Assembly (NCBI GenBank): GCA_016183985.1
Contig: JACPDN010000011.1
Coordinates: 186,001-250,000, forward strand
Direction: 5' to 3'
Source of the DNA: Pseudomonadota bacterium
GTDB lineage: Bacteria > Pseudomonadota > Alphaproteobacteria > Dongiales > Dongiaceae
DNA length: 64,000 nucleotides
Part shown: positions 7,585 through 15,797 of the stretch, in pieces
Position numbering within the stretch: the stretch's first letter is position 1
Layout: every line of letters begins with the position of its first letter
Translations under genes and position numbers: made by a program
Notes under the pieces: generated by a model
The model's input: only the letters and a program-made list of their open reading frames with translations
What the model was told of the DNA's origin: nothing
Database searches by the model: none

Positions 7585-8724
7585 CTATTGCGATCCCTCC
7601 GCCGCTGAGCGCACTGGCGCAATCGGCTCTGGCGTCCGACGCCGTCCCCGCGCCCAGCTGATCACCGGGCGCTCGATGAAGGTGAAGCTCAGGGAAGCAA
7701 GGATCAGCACGATCGGCAGCGTGAGCCCCAGGATCATCAGCGCGCCAATGATGGCCGGCTGATCGCCGACCAGCGGGATGACGAGATAATACGTCACCGC
7801 CATCATGATCGGCACATGCAAGACATAGATGCCGTAAGAGATGCGCCCCAAGAACCGCGACGCCGGCCAGGCCACCATGCGATCCGCCAGGCGCGATACA
7901 CCAAGCCGGTCGTGGGTCGCCGCCAGGAAATAGGTCACGAACCAGATCAGGATCGGCAGCTTATTGGGTGCGAACAGCCAGCCGGCAACGATCGCCACGG
8001 CCAGCACAGCGGCCAGAATCCAGGGCCGCGTTCGGCGCGCCCGGTGCCACAGCAATGCCGAGGCAATGCCCATGATGAAGAGCGGCAGCCGCAGCGGCAG
8101 AAAGGATGGAACGCCGGCCACCCAGTATTGCGCCGTCAGCCATTGCAGGCCGATGGCCGTGACCAGGATCAGTGCGGAGGCGATGTAGCCGCGCGCCGAG
8201 CCGAACGAAAAGAGCGCGATCAGCAACGGCGCGATGAGATAAAACTGCCATTCCAGCGAGATGCTCCAGAGCGGCCCGGAAAACATCAACGCCGCCTGAG
8301 GCAGGACCGTATCGGGCACGACGCCGTGCAGCATGGCGAGATGCAGCGCGATATGCGCCCAGAGCCCGCTGCTGGCGTTCTCCACGCGGTCCAGGAAGCC
8401 CGCCTGCTCCTCGGCCAGCCAGGGTGAAGAACCAAAGACGGGCGCATAAAGATGCATGGTCAGCGCGCCGAGGAACAGCGCAATAAGGAACAGTGGATAA
8501 AGGCGCATGAAACGGCGGAAGATATAGCGGCCATAAGGCTCTTCCTCATTGAGCCGCATCAGCGCGATGACGAAGCCCGAGAGAATGATGAAGACCTCGA
8601 CGGCCTGGTCGCCGCGCGAGAAATAGGACGCCTTGATATCGGTAATGCGCAGGACGTGACTGCCCAGCACCCACAACGCCGCAGCGCCGCGCAGGACTTC
8701 GAAATGCGGAACATGCTTGATCAT
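7585..8724 (-). CDS. Acyltransferase family 3 (OafA/YrhL-type) membrane protein
   Basis: The 379-residue, multi-helix inner-membrane protein starts with the family signature HFEVLRGAAALWVLGSHV and contains the AVEVFIILSGFVIA segment and an RRFMRLYPLFL loop, all typical of acyltransferase 3 proteins that O-acylate polysaccharides, lipids or glycans. About ten hydrophobic segments are visible. The C-terminal FIERPVISWARGRR is the usual end of the membrane domain; no SGNH domain is fused. The acceptor cannot be told from context, since no polysaccharide genes are nearby. The 3' end abuts the terminators of the cold-shock gene. Confidence 0.85.
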   Translation of the reverse strand: MIKHVPHFEVLRGAAALWVLGSHVLRITDIKASYFSRGDQAVEVFIILSGFVIALMRLNEEEPYGRYIFRRFMRLYPLFLIALFLGALTMHLYAPVFGSSPWLAEEQAGFLDRVENASSGLWAHIALHLAMLHGVVPDTVLPQAALMFSGPLWSISLEWQFYLIAPLLIALFSFGSARGYIASALILVTAIGLQWLTAQYWVAGVPSFLPLRLPLFIMGIASALLWHRARRTRPWILAAVLAVAIVAGWLFAPNKLPILIWFVTYFLAATHDRLGVSRLADRMVAWPASRFLGRISYGIYVLHVPIMMAVTYYLVIPLVGDQPAIIGALMILGLTLPIVLILASLSFTFIERPVISWARGRRRTPEPIAPVRSAAEGSQ

Positions 8725-8837
8725 CGGCTACCCCTTTTTGCCGAAGATCAAGCCAGCCGCCACCCGCGGCGCCCAGCGACATCTCTGTCGCTTTTCGAGT
8801 TATAGTCGGAGGTAACGCGGTAGCGTTGGCGCGCGGC

Positions 8838-9335
8838 TTACCCCTTGGGGTAGGAGATCCGCGTTACCTCTAATTCGAGGTTGCCGGCCGGCCGCTTCCA
8901 GATCACCGTGTCGCCAACCTTGGCATCCTTGAGCGCCAGGGCGATGGGCGACACCCAGGAGAGCTTGCCGGCATTGGGGTCGGCTTCATCCTCACCAACA
9001 ATCTGGAAATGACGCGTCACATCGTTCTCGTCGACCGTATCCACGGTGGCGCCGAAATCGACACTGTCCTGGGGCTGGGCGTCGAGATCGACCACGACGG
9101 CGCGCACGATCCGCTCCTGGACGTAACGCAGATCGCGTTCGACGACCAGCAGCTGTTCCTTGTCAAGCAAATGGGCGTCATCCAGCAGCTTGCCACGCTG
9201 GTCTTCCAGCGCTGCCTCCTGCTCCCTGAGCAGATCCAGGCCATGGGGCGTCACCAGATTGGGGTGCGGGCTTTGCGGCCGCTCCGGCAATTCCGTTGAC
9301 TGGTCATCATTTTCTTTTACGAACGCCCTACTCAT
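8838..9335 (-). CDS. GreA/GreB family transcript cleavage factor
   Basis: The 165-residue protein begins MSRAFVKENDD and has LPERPQSPHPN followed by VTPHGL, the usual start of alphaproteobacterial GreB-like proteins. An N-terminal coiled coil (about residues 35-80, LREQEAALEDQRGKLLDD) is followed by an FKBP-like C-terminal domain containing VDFGATVDTVDENDV and the conserved ISWVSPIALAL-like turn (here KLSWVSPIALAL). It would rescue arrested RNA polymerase. The ATG at 9335 is chosen because conservation begins there; an in-frame ATG 10 codons earlier is possible. Confidence 0.85.
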   Translation of the reverse strand: MSRAFVKENDDQSTELPERPQSPHPNLVTPHGLDLLREQEAALEDQRGKLLDDAHLLDKEQLLVVERDLRYVQERIVRAVVVDLDAQPQDSVDFGATVDTVDENDVTRHFQIVGEDEADPNAGKLSWVSPIALALKDAKVGDTVIWKRPAGNLELEVTRISYPKG

Positions 9336-9406
9336 GGCCGACTCTTCTGGTAAATGCGCAATCATATAAAGCTAGGCCGCCCAAGCGCGCCGTCAAGGCC
9401 AAAGGC

Positions 9407-9450
9407 GTAAGTCCCCGGCAAGTCCCCCGCAAGTCCCTGGTAAGTCCCTG
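9407..9450. repeat. Four 11-bp tandem repeats
   Basis: The units are GTAAGTCCCCG, GCAAGTCCCCC, GCAAGTCCCTG and GTAAGTCCCTG. They lie in the space between the divergent Gre-factor gene and the DAO oxidase gene. No function is evident; repeated sites for a regulator are one possibility. Confidence 0.6.
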
Positions 9451-9604
9451 GCCCGCAGTGCAGCTTTTACCCTGGAAGAAACACCGCGAACCGCGCTCGG
9501 TTTCACGCCCCAGCCGACTCATTGCAGGTGTGGACCGCGGGCCAGGAGCCCCTTATAACGGGCGGCATCGTTCGCACCAGCAACACAAAGTGATTGCGCC
9601 TAAA

Positions 9605-10780
9605 ATGCAAAGCTTCGACGTCGTCATCATCGGTGGTGGGGTGGTCGGTTCTTCGGCTGCCTATTTCCTCAGCGCCCAGCCCGATTTCAACGGCACCATC
9701 GCCGTCATCGAGAAGGATCCGACCTATGCCGAGGCGGCGACGCCGCGTTCAGCCGGGGGCGTGCGCCTGCAATTCTCGACCGCGGAGAACGTGCTGATGG
9801 GTGCATTCGGCGCGAGCTTCATCAAATCGGCGGACGAGCATTTGCGCGTCGGCAACGAAGGTGCGGGCGTCGAGTTTCGCGAGAACGGCTACCTGTTCCT
9901 GGCGACCGGTGCGGGGCTCAAAACGCTGCTCAACAATCAGCGCCTTCAGCACGAATTGGGTGCTGCCACGGAACTTCTCAATCCGCGCGAACTGCAAGAT
10001 ACCTTTCCCTGGCTGAACACGACCGACCTTGCCGGCGGTAGCTTCGGCCCGGTCAACGAAGGCTGGACCGATCCCTACAGCCTGTTGCAGGCCTTCAAGC
10101 GCAAGGCGCGGTCGCAAGGGGTCACCTATATCAATAACACCGTGACGAACCTCACCCGCGAAGGGAGCCGCATCACCGCGGTGACGCTGGCGAGCGGCGA
10201 GACAATCGCCTGCGGCTGCGCGATCAACACGGCGGGTTGCCAAGGGCGCAATATTGCGGCGCTGGCCGGTATCGACCTGCCGGTCCATTCCCGTAAGCGC
10301 TTCATCTACGTCTTCGATTGCCGCGACGAGTTGGAAAAGGTGCCCCTCGTCATCGACCCCAGTGGCGTCTGGTTCCGCCCCGAAGGCGCGCAGTTCATCT
10401 GCGGCGTCTCGCCGGAAGAGCATGATGATCCCGACAGTTTCGATTTCGAGCTCGACTACCGTCTGTTCGAGGAGCTGATCTGGCCGACCCTCGCCCATCG
10501 CGTCCCGGCCTTCGAGGCCATCAAGCTGGTTCGCGCCTGGGCCGGTCATTACGACTACAACGTCTTCGACCAGAACGTGATCGTCGGGCCGGCCCCGGGT
10601 TACGACAACTTCCTCCTCGCCAATGGTTTCTCCGGCCACGGCCTGCAACAATCGCCGGCGATCGGCCGGGCCTTGAGCGAGCTTGTGACCTTCGGGCAGT
10701 ATCGAAGCCTGGACCTCAGGCGTTTTGGCTATGAGCGCCTGCTGACCGGTGCCGCCCTGCGTGAGCAGAACGTCGTCTGA
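9605..10780 (+). CDS. FAD-dependent oxidoreductase, DAO family
   Basis: The 391-residue protein begins with the Rossmann motif VVIIGGGVVGSSAAYFL, followed by an acidic strand end (AVIEKD), and ends with a DAO-type block GHGLQQSPAIGRALSE. Members of this fold oxidise the C-N bond of amino acids or N-methylated amines (glycine oxidase, sarcosine oxidase, D-amino acid dehydrogenases). No signal peptide, so cytoplasmic. The in-frame upstream sequence back to 9296 lies within the opposite gene and is not conserved, so ATG 9605 is used. It is first in an apparent operon: an ACT-domain regulator starts 27 bp downstream and a GlxA-family regulator follows. The regulators suggest control by an amino acid. 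Substrate unknown. Confidence 0.85.
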   Translation: MQSFDVVIIGGGVVGSSAAYFLSAQPDFNGTIAVIEKDPTYAEAATPRSAGGVRLQFSTAENVLMGAFGASFIKSADEHLRVGNEGAGVEFRENGYLFLATGAGLKTLLNNQRLQHELGAATELLNPRELQDTFPWLNTTDLAGGSFGPVNEGWTDPYSLLQAFKRKARSQGVTYINNTVTNLTREGSRITAVTLASGETIACGCAINTAGCQGRNIAALAGIDLPVHSRKRFIYVFDCRDELEKVPLVIDPSGVWFRPEGAQFICGVSPEEHDDPDSFDFELDYRLFEELIWPTLAHRVPAFEAIKLVRAWAGHYDYNVFDQNVIVGPAPGYDNFLLANGFSGHGLQQSPAIGRALSELVTFGQYRSLDLRRFGYERLLTGAALREQNVV

Positions 10781-10807
10781 TAAAACAGAATAACGGGAGA
10801 TGGTCAC

Positions 10808-11335
10808 ATGAGCACATCGGCCCTGATCACCATTGAATGCGCCGACCATCCGGGCCTCATCGCCGAGGTTACCGGGCGCCTCTTTGACCTCGGCATCAAT
10901 CTGGGCGACACCAGCTTTGCCGTGCTCAATGGCAATGCCGAATTCTCCATGGTGGCCGGCCTGCCTCGCGGCATTGCCCTCACCGATGTCGACAAGGAAC
11001 TAAGGTCGCTGCCGCAGATCAAGGACGCCAAGCTCAGCGTTGTGCCGTTCACCTATAACGCGGTGAATACCGATCAGGAACATGTGACGCATCGGGTGGA
11101 GATCACCGGCGATGACAGCCCCGGCCTCATCGCTCGGCTTTCCGAAGCGCTGCCCAAATTCGGCGCCAATATCGTACGGCTCAATTCGGAATCCGTACCG
11201 TCGAATTCCGGTGCGCGCTTCCTGCTGACCATGGCGATTGCCGTGTCGCCGGCCAAGGCTGCCACTTGCATGGCGACCGTCGCCAATACCGCCTCTCAGC
11301 TCAACCTCAAATGCCATTGGCAGCAGGTCGGCTGA
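10808..11335 (+). CDS. Tandem ACT-domain protein, GcvR-like
   Basis: The 175-residue protein is built of two ACT domains, about residues 5-85 (ITIECADHPGLIAEVTGRLF) and 92-172 (VEITGDDSPGLIARLSEAL). Both have the DxPGLIA turn that forms the amino-acid binding interface. This matches the GcvR family (glycine cleavage repressor in enterobacteria), which acts through protein contact and has no DNA-binding domain of its own. It lies between a DAO oxidase and a GlxA-type activator with gaps of 27 and 10 bp, so it may sense the amino acid processed by the operon. The equivalence to enterobacterial GcvR function is an inference. Confidence 0.8.
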   Translation: MSTSALITIECADHPGLIAEVTGRLFDLGINLGDTSFAVLNGNAEFSMVAGLPRGIALTDVDKELRSLPQIKDAKLSVVPFTYNAVNTDQEHVTHRVEITGDDSPGLIARLSEALPKFGANIVRLNSESVPSNSGARFLLTMAIAVSPAKAATCMATVANTASQLNLKCHWQQVG

Positions 11336-11345
11336 CGACCCGGGC

Positions 11346-12296
11346 ATGAGCGACGTTCCGGTACGACAGATCGGCATCGTCCTGGTGCCGGACTTCGCCC
11401 TCGCCTCCTTCTCCATGATCATCGAGCCATTGCGCATCGCCAACCGGCTCGCGGCTCATAAGCTCTATGAGTGGACGCTGCTTTCGGATGGGGGCGGTGC
11501 GGTGGCCTCAAGCGCCGGCATTGAGTTGCAGACGCTTCCTATCGCCGAGATGCGCGAACGCGTTTTCGATCTCTCTCTCGTCTGCGCCGGCTTTCACGCC
11601 GAACGTTATCGCCACGCTGGCGTTCTCAACTGGCTGCGCCGGCACAAGCGGCTGGGCAAGGCCGTCGGAGCCGTCTCGACCGGCACATTCATCCTGGCGC
11701 GGGCCGGCCTGCTCGATGGCTATCGGTGCACCGTGCATTGGGATTTCCGCTCGGGCCTTGCCGAGCTTTACCCCGATCTCGATTTGGTCGACGAGTTGTA
11801 CGTCATCGACCGCGGCATCGTCACATCGGCAGGTTCCATTGCTGCACTCGACTTGATGCTGCGCCTCATCGCCGACCAGCAGGGGCCCGTTTTCTCCAAG
11901 GCCGTGGGCGAACAATTTGTCCACAGTGGCGCACGCGGTGCCGGCGAGCATCAACGCAGCGATCTCATCTATCGCCTCGGCACGGCGAAGCCGATCGTCA
12001 TCGAAGCGGTGCGGCGCATGGAAGAAGCGCTCGACCGCGCCTTGTCGCCAGCCATCATCGCGCGCGACCTTGGTGTCTCGCAACGCCAGTTGGAACGCCA
12101 ATTCAAGATCCAGTTCGGCCGTACGCCGGTCGCCTATCATCGCGATCTGCGCCTCGATCAGGCGCGGCGGATGCTGACGCAGTCGACATTGTCCGTCACG
12201 GTGATCGCCCTCACTTGCGGCTTCGGCTCACCCTCACATTTTGCCCAACTCTATCGCGAGCGCTTCGGCAGGCTGCCGACCGACGAGCGTATTTAA
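11346..12296 (+). CDS. GlxA-family AraC-type transcriptional regulator
   Basis: The 316-residue protein has an N-terminal DJ-1/PfpI-like domain (about residues 5-180, IGIVLVPDFALASFSMIIEP), in which the nucleophile elbow position reads VSTGTFILARAGLLDG (Thr in place of the catalytic Cys, so a sensor rather than an enzyme). The C-terminal AraC double helix-turn-helix (about 215-315) contains RDLGVSQRQLERQFK and VTVIALTCGFGSPSHFAQLYR. The family includes GbdR, CdhR and SouR-type regulators of betaine, carnitine and sarcosine breakdown; this link is family knowledge, not proof here. ATG 11346 lies 10 bp after the ACT gene, so the two are co-transcribed. Confidence 0.9.
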   Translation: MSDVPVRQIGIVLVPDFALASFSMIIEPLRIANRLAAHKLYEWTLLSDGGGAVASSAGIELQTLPIAEMRERVFDLSLVCAGFHAERYRHAGVLNWLRRHKRLGKAVGAVSTGTFILARAGLLDGYRCTVHWDFRSGLAELYPDLDLVDELYVIDRGIVTSAGSIAALDLMLRLIADQQGPVFSKAVGEQFVHSGARGAGEHQRSDLIYRLGTAKPIVIEAVRRMEEALDRALSPAIIARDLGVSQRQLERQFKIQFGRTPVAYHRDLRLDQARRMLTQSTLSVTVIALTCGFGSPSHFAQLYRERFGRLPTDERI

Positions 12297-12385
12297 AAAG
12301 ACCACCAACTTGCGCGCGCATTAAGGCCAAATTTACGTCCGACCGCTACCATTGCTGCCAATCGGAATATGGTCTTGCTGCCGGG

Positions 12386-15300
12386 ATGACATCTAGGAAA
12401 CGCATCCGCCTCATCATTCTTATTGCCGCCGCTTACGCTATCGGCGGCAGCCTTTGGGTTGTGGCGTCAGACCGCCTCTTGGCTGACCTGAGCGATGGCC
12501 CTCTCGGTGAAACGCTGGGGACTGTAAAGGGTCTGGCCTTCGTTGCCGTCACGACGGCGCTGCTGGCCCTCACCTTGCGCTTCATGCCGGGTGCATCAGA
12601 TCGCGACGTGTCCCCGCTATCAACGCGATCGATTGGCCCGGCCGTGGTGGCGATGACCGCTCTGTTTCTGACGGTGTGTCTGGTCGCCTTTGCGACCTAT
12701 CGTCTGCAGATCGACGCCACCAAACGCGATACGCTGCAAACGCTGCAGGCCGTCGCGCGTCTCAAGGTGACGGGTCTGTCGCAGTGGCTGAATAAGACGC
12801 GTTCCGACGCGGAATCGACTGGTCGTAACGGTCTGCTGCAAGGCGCCATCCATCAGTGGCGGCGCTCAGGCGCAGAATCCGATCGCAATATCGCCATGGC
12901 GGCTCTTCGTGATGAGAAGCTGTCTCATGGATTTGCCCGCATCAGTCTGATGACGGGCAATGGTGACCTGCTTCTGACGACCAATCCCGGCGAGAAATTG
13001 CCGTTGGACTTGCATGACATCGCCCGTGCCGCCAATGCGACCCGCAAGACCATTTTTGTCGACCTCTATCGCGACAGCGCGGATTCTCTCGTCCATTTCG
13101 GCTTTGCCGTTCCCATCACCGCGCTGAACGGCGCAGACACAATGGGCCAGGATGTCATCCTATTCGATCTTCACGCCGCGGACTTCATCGATCCGTTCCT
13201 CGGCACATGGCCCTTGCCCGGCGCGCGCGGTGAACTTGTTCTGGCGCGGCGCGAGAGTGACAAGGTTCTTGTCCTCAACACGTTGCACGACAGGCCCGAC
13301 AGTGCGCTCCATCTCTCGGTTCCCTTGACAAACAAGGATGCTCCTATCCTACGCTATCTCAATTTGGGTGAACATCGGATTGAAGGCATCGATTATCGCG
13401 GCGTACCCGTCCTGGCCTCGGCACTTTCCGTACCGCGTACATCATGGGTACTTGTTGCCAAAATCGATCGCGACCTCGCCCTTGCTGACGTTCAAGGGCG
13501 CACCATCGTCATCAGCATCGCCACTTTGGCTGGGTTGATTGCGCTCATCGCCACCATCGCATATCTCTGGCAGAGTCGGCGCCTGCGGGCCGCCTTGCTT
13601 GCCATTTCCGCCCGCCAGGCCAGCGAACTTGCCGAGGAGGGGTTCCGCACGACCTTCGAGCAAGCGCCTGTCGGCATTGCCCATTTGGGTTTTGATGGGC
13701 GCATTCTGCGTGCCAACCGCGAGTATTGCCGCATCCATGGTCACTCTCTGGCGGCTCTGCAGGAAGCCGGCGTGATGGAATTGAGTGTACCCGCGGACAG
13801 GGCGCGTGATCTCGAATTGTTGGGTCTCTTTCAGAAAGGCGCCATGTCGGCCTATCAAGGCGAACGCCAAGGCTATCGTGAAGATGGGGACGAGGTCTGG
13901 TTCACCGTTTCCATTTCATTGGTGCGCGACAAATCCGGCCGGCCTGATTACCTCATTGATGTCATCACCGACATAACGGCACGCAAGAAGACCGAAAAAT
14001 CGCTGCAGCGTGCCAACACTGTTTTCCAAAACACGCAGGAAGGGATTGTCGTCACCGATACCGGTGGCGACGTCCTTGCCGTCAATCCCGCTTTTTCCGC
14101 CATCACCGGCTATAGCGAAGGCGAATTGGTCGGCAAGAACATGCGCGTCCTGCAATCGGGCCAACACGACCGCGAATTCTACCGGGATATGTGGCTGCGC
14201 ATTGCCAAAGAAGGCTCTTGGCAAGGCGAGATATGGAACCGACGCAAGAGTGGCGAGCCCTATCCCGAGTTCCTGACGATCTCCACGATCAAGGACGAGG
14301 AAGGCAAAGCGATGGGCTATGTCGGCACATTTGTCGACATCACCGGCATCAAGGAAACCGAATCGCGGCTGGTCCACCTCGCGCATCACGATGCCTTGAC
14401 CGGCCTGCCCAATCGCCTTCTCATCATGTCCAGGCTGAGCTACGCCATACAGATTGCCAAGCGCAAAAAGACGACAGGCGTGGTCATGTTCCTTGATTTG
14501 GATCGCTTTAAAAACGTCAATGACAGCCTGGGCCATCCAGCCGGCGATGAATTGTTGCTCGCCGTCACAAAGCGCCTGACTGGAAGATTGAGAGAAAGTG
14601 ATACACTGGCAAGGCTCGGCGGTGACGAGTTCCTCATTCTCTTGGAGGACGTCCAAAATCCGAATGCGATCGCTACCTTGGCCGAAGCATTATTGGAGCA
14701 ATTCACCGAACCGTTCATCCTCAGCGGCGGCCATGAAGTCTATATCGGGACGAGCATCGGCATCAGCCTCTTCCCAGATGACGGCACCCAAGCGGATGAA
14801 GTCGTCAAGAACGCCGACGCAGCGCTCTACCGCGCCAAAGAGGAGGGACGCGGAATCTATCGCTTCTATACATCGAAGCTCACCGACAAGGCTAACGAAC
14901 GCCTCAGCATGGAACGGCGGCTGCGTCGGGCGATCGAGCGCGATGAATTTCTGCTTCATTTCCAACCGCTGGTCCGCATCCTCGACCGACGCATTGTCGG
15001 GTTTGAAGCGCTGGTGCGGTGGCAGGAGCCGGGTAACGGCCTGATCCCGCCGGGCAGCTTCATCCCTTTGGCGGAGGAAACGGGCATCATCCTGCCTTTG
15101 GGAGAGCGCGTTCTGCGGATAGCTTGCCAGCAGATGAAGCGCTGGCTGGACGCCGGACATGATATCGGCACGATCGCCGTCAATCTTTCGCCGCGCCAGT
15201 TCCATTTGCCCGATATAGACCAGATTATCGGCACCATTCTCGAAGAGGCCAAACTCCCGGCGAAATACCTGGAGTTGGAGCTGACCGAAAGCGCTCTGAT

Positions 15301-15703
15301 CGAACAAGGCATTGGCGCGGAAATGCGGTTGGCCGCCCTGCGCAAGCTCGGCGTTCGCGTCGCCATCGACGATTTCGGAACGGGCTATTCCTCGCTTTCC
15401 TATCTGAAACGCTTTCCGATCAACAAGCTCAAAGTCGACCAGAGTTTCGTGAGAGACATTCCCGGCGATTCCGCCGATATGGAAATCACCTCGGCGATTA
15501 TCGGCTTGGCGCGCAACCTGCATCTCGACTCCATCGCCGAAGGCGTCGAAACGGAAGCCCAGTTCGACTATCTCCGTGAACAGGGCTGCGGCTTCGCCCA
15601 AGGCTATCTTTTCTCCAAGCCCGTACCGGCGGTTGAAGCCGAGCAGCTCCTTGCCGATGACATGGTGCATCAACCCACCGCCACCACCAGTTCATCATTC
15701 TGA
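12386..15703 (+). CDS. Membrane-bound PAS-PAS-GGDEF-EAL cyclic-di-GMP protein
   Basis: The 1105-residue protein carries transmembrane helices at about 8-27, 47-70, 82-107 and 372-395, a periplasmic sensor region between helices three and four, PAS domains starting near 416 and 541, GGDEF near 660-820 and EAL near 835-1085. The cyclase motif RLGGDEF (745-749) is intact, as are EAL (874-876) and DDFGTGYSSLSYL, so both synthesis and hydrolysis of c-di-GMP are chemically possible. Which dominates cannot be told. ATG 12386 is chosen because the first hydrophobic helix begins directly after it; the open frame extends much further 5' through the GlxA-family gene, without meaning. The two PilZ proteins at 50734 and 51220 are possible receptors in the same cell. 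Confidence 0.92.
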   Translation: MTSRKRIRLIILIAAAYAIGGSLWVVASDRLLADLSDGPLGETLGTVKGLAFVAVTTALLALTLRFMPGASDRDVSPLSTRSIGPAVVAMTALFLTVCLVAFATYRLQIDATKRDTLQTLQAVARLKVTGLSQWLNKTRSDAESTGRNGLLQGAIHQWRRSGAESDRNIAMAALRDEKLSHGFARISLMTGNGDLLLTTNPGEKLPLDLHDIARAANATRKTIFVDLYRDSADSLVHFGFAVPITALNGADTMGQDVILFDLHAADFIDPFLGTWPLPGARGELVLARRESDKVLVLNTLHDRPDSALHLSVPLTNKDAPILRYLNLGEHRIEGIDYRGVPVLASALSVPRTSWVLVAKIDRDLALADVQGRTIVISIATLAGLIALIATIAYLWQSRRLRAALLAISARQASELAEEGFRTTFEQAPVGIAHLGFDGRILRANREYCRIHGHSLAALQEAGVMELSVPADRARDLELLGLFQKGAMSAYQGERQGYREDGDEVWFTVSISLVRDKSGRPDYLIDVITDITARKKTEKSLQRANTVFQNTQEGIVVTDTGGDVLAVNPAFSAITGYSEGELVGKNMRVLQSGQHDREFYRDMWLRIAKEGSWQGEIWNRRKSGEPYPEFLTISTIKDEEGKAMGYVGTFVDITGIKETESRLVHLAHHDALTGLPNRLLIMSRLSYAIQIAKRKKTTGVVMFLDLDRFKNVNDSLGHPAGDELLLAVTKRLTGRLRESDTLARLGGDEFLILLEDVQNPNAIATLAEALLEQFTEPFILSGGHEVYIGTSIGISLFPDDGTQADEVVKNADAALYRAKEEGRGIYRFYTSKLTDKANERLSMERRLRRAIERDEFLLHFQPLVRILDRRIVGFEALVRWQEPGNGLIPPGSFIPLAEETGIILPLGERVLRIACQQMKRWLDAGHDIGTIAVNLSPRQFHLPDIDQIIGTILEEAKLPAKYLELELTESALIEQGIGAEMRLAALRKLGVRVAIDDFGTGYSSLSYLKRFPINKLKVDQSFVRDIPGDSADMEITSAIIGLARNLHLDSIAEGVETEAQFDYLREQGCGFAQGYLFSKPVPAVEAEQLLADDMVHQPTATTSSSF

Positions 15704-15797
15704 CTCTGATTTGTCGCCGCACCGTCCCGCAACGAGCATCGGCGCGTCACGCACGCTTCTTATTCTACGGGCTCTCGCAATCGCATGAGTAAGAAGC

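Noticed and set aside
11726-12385. 5' extension of the GGDEF-EAL gene through the GlxA-family gene
   Set aside because: The frame is open by chance; it lies in another frame of the regulator gene, and the translated part has no hydrophobic or domain pattern.
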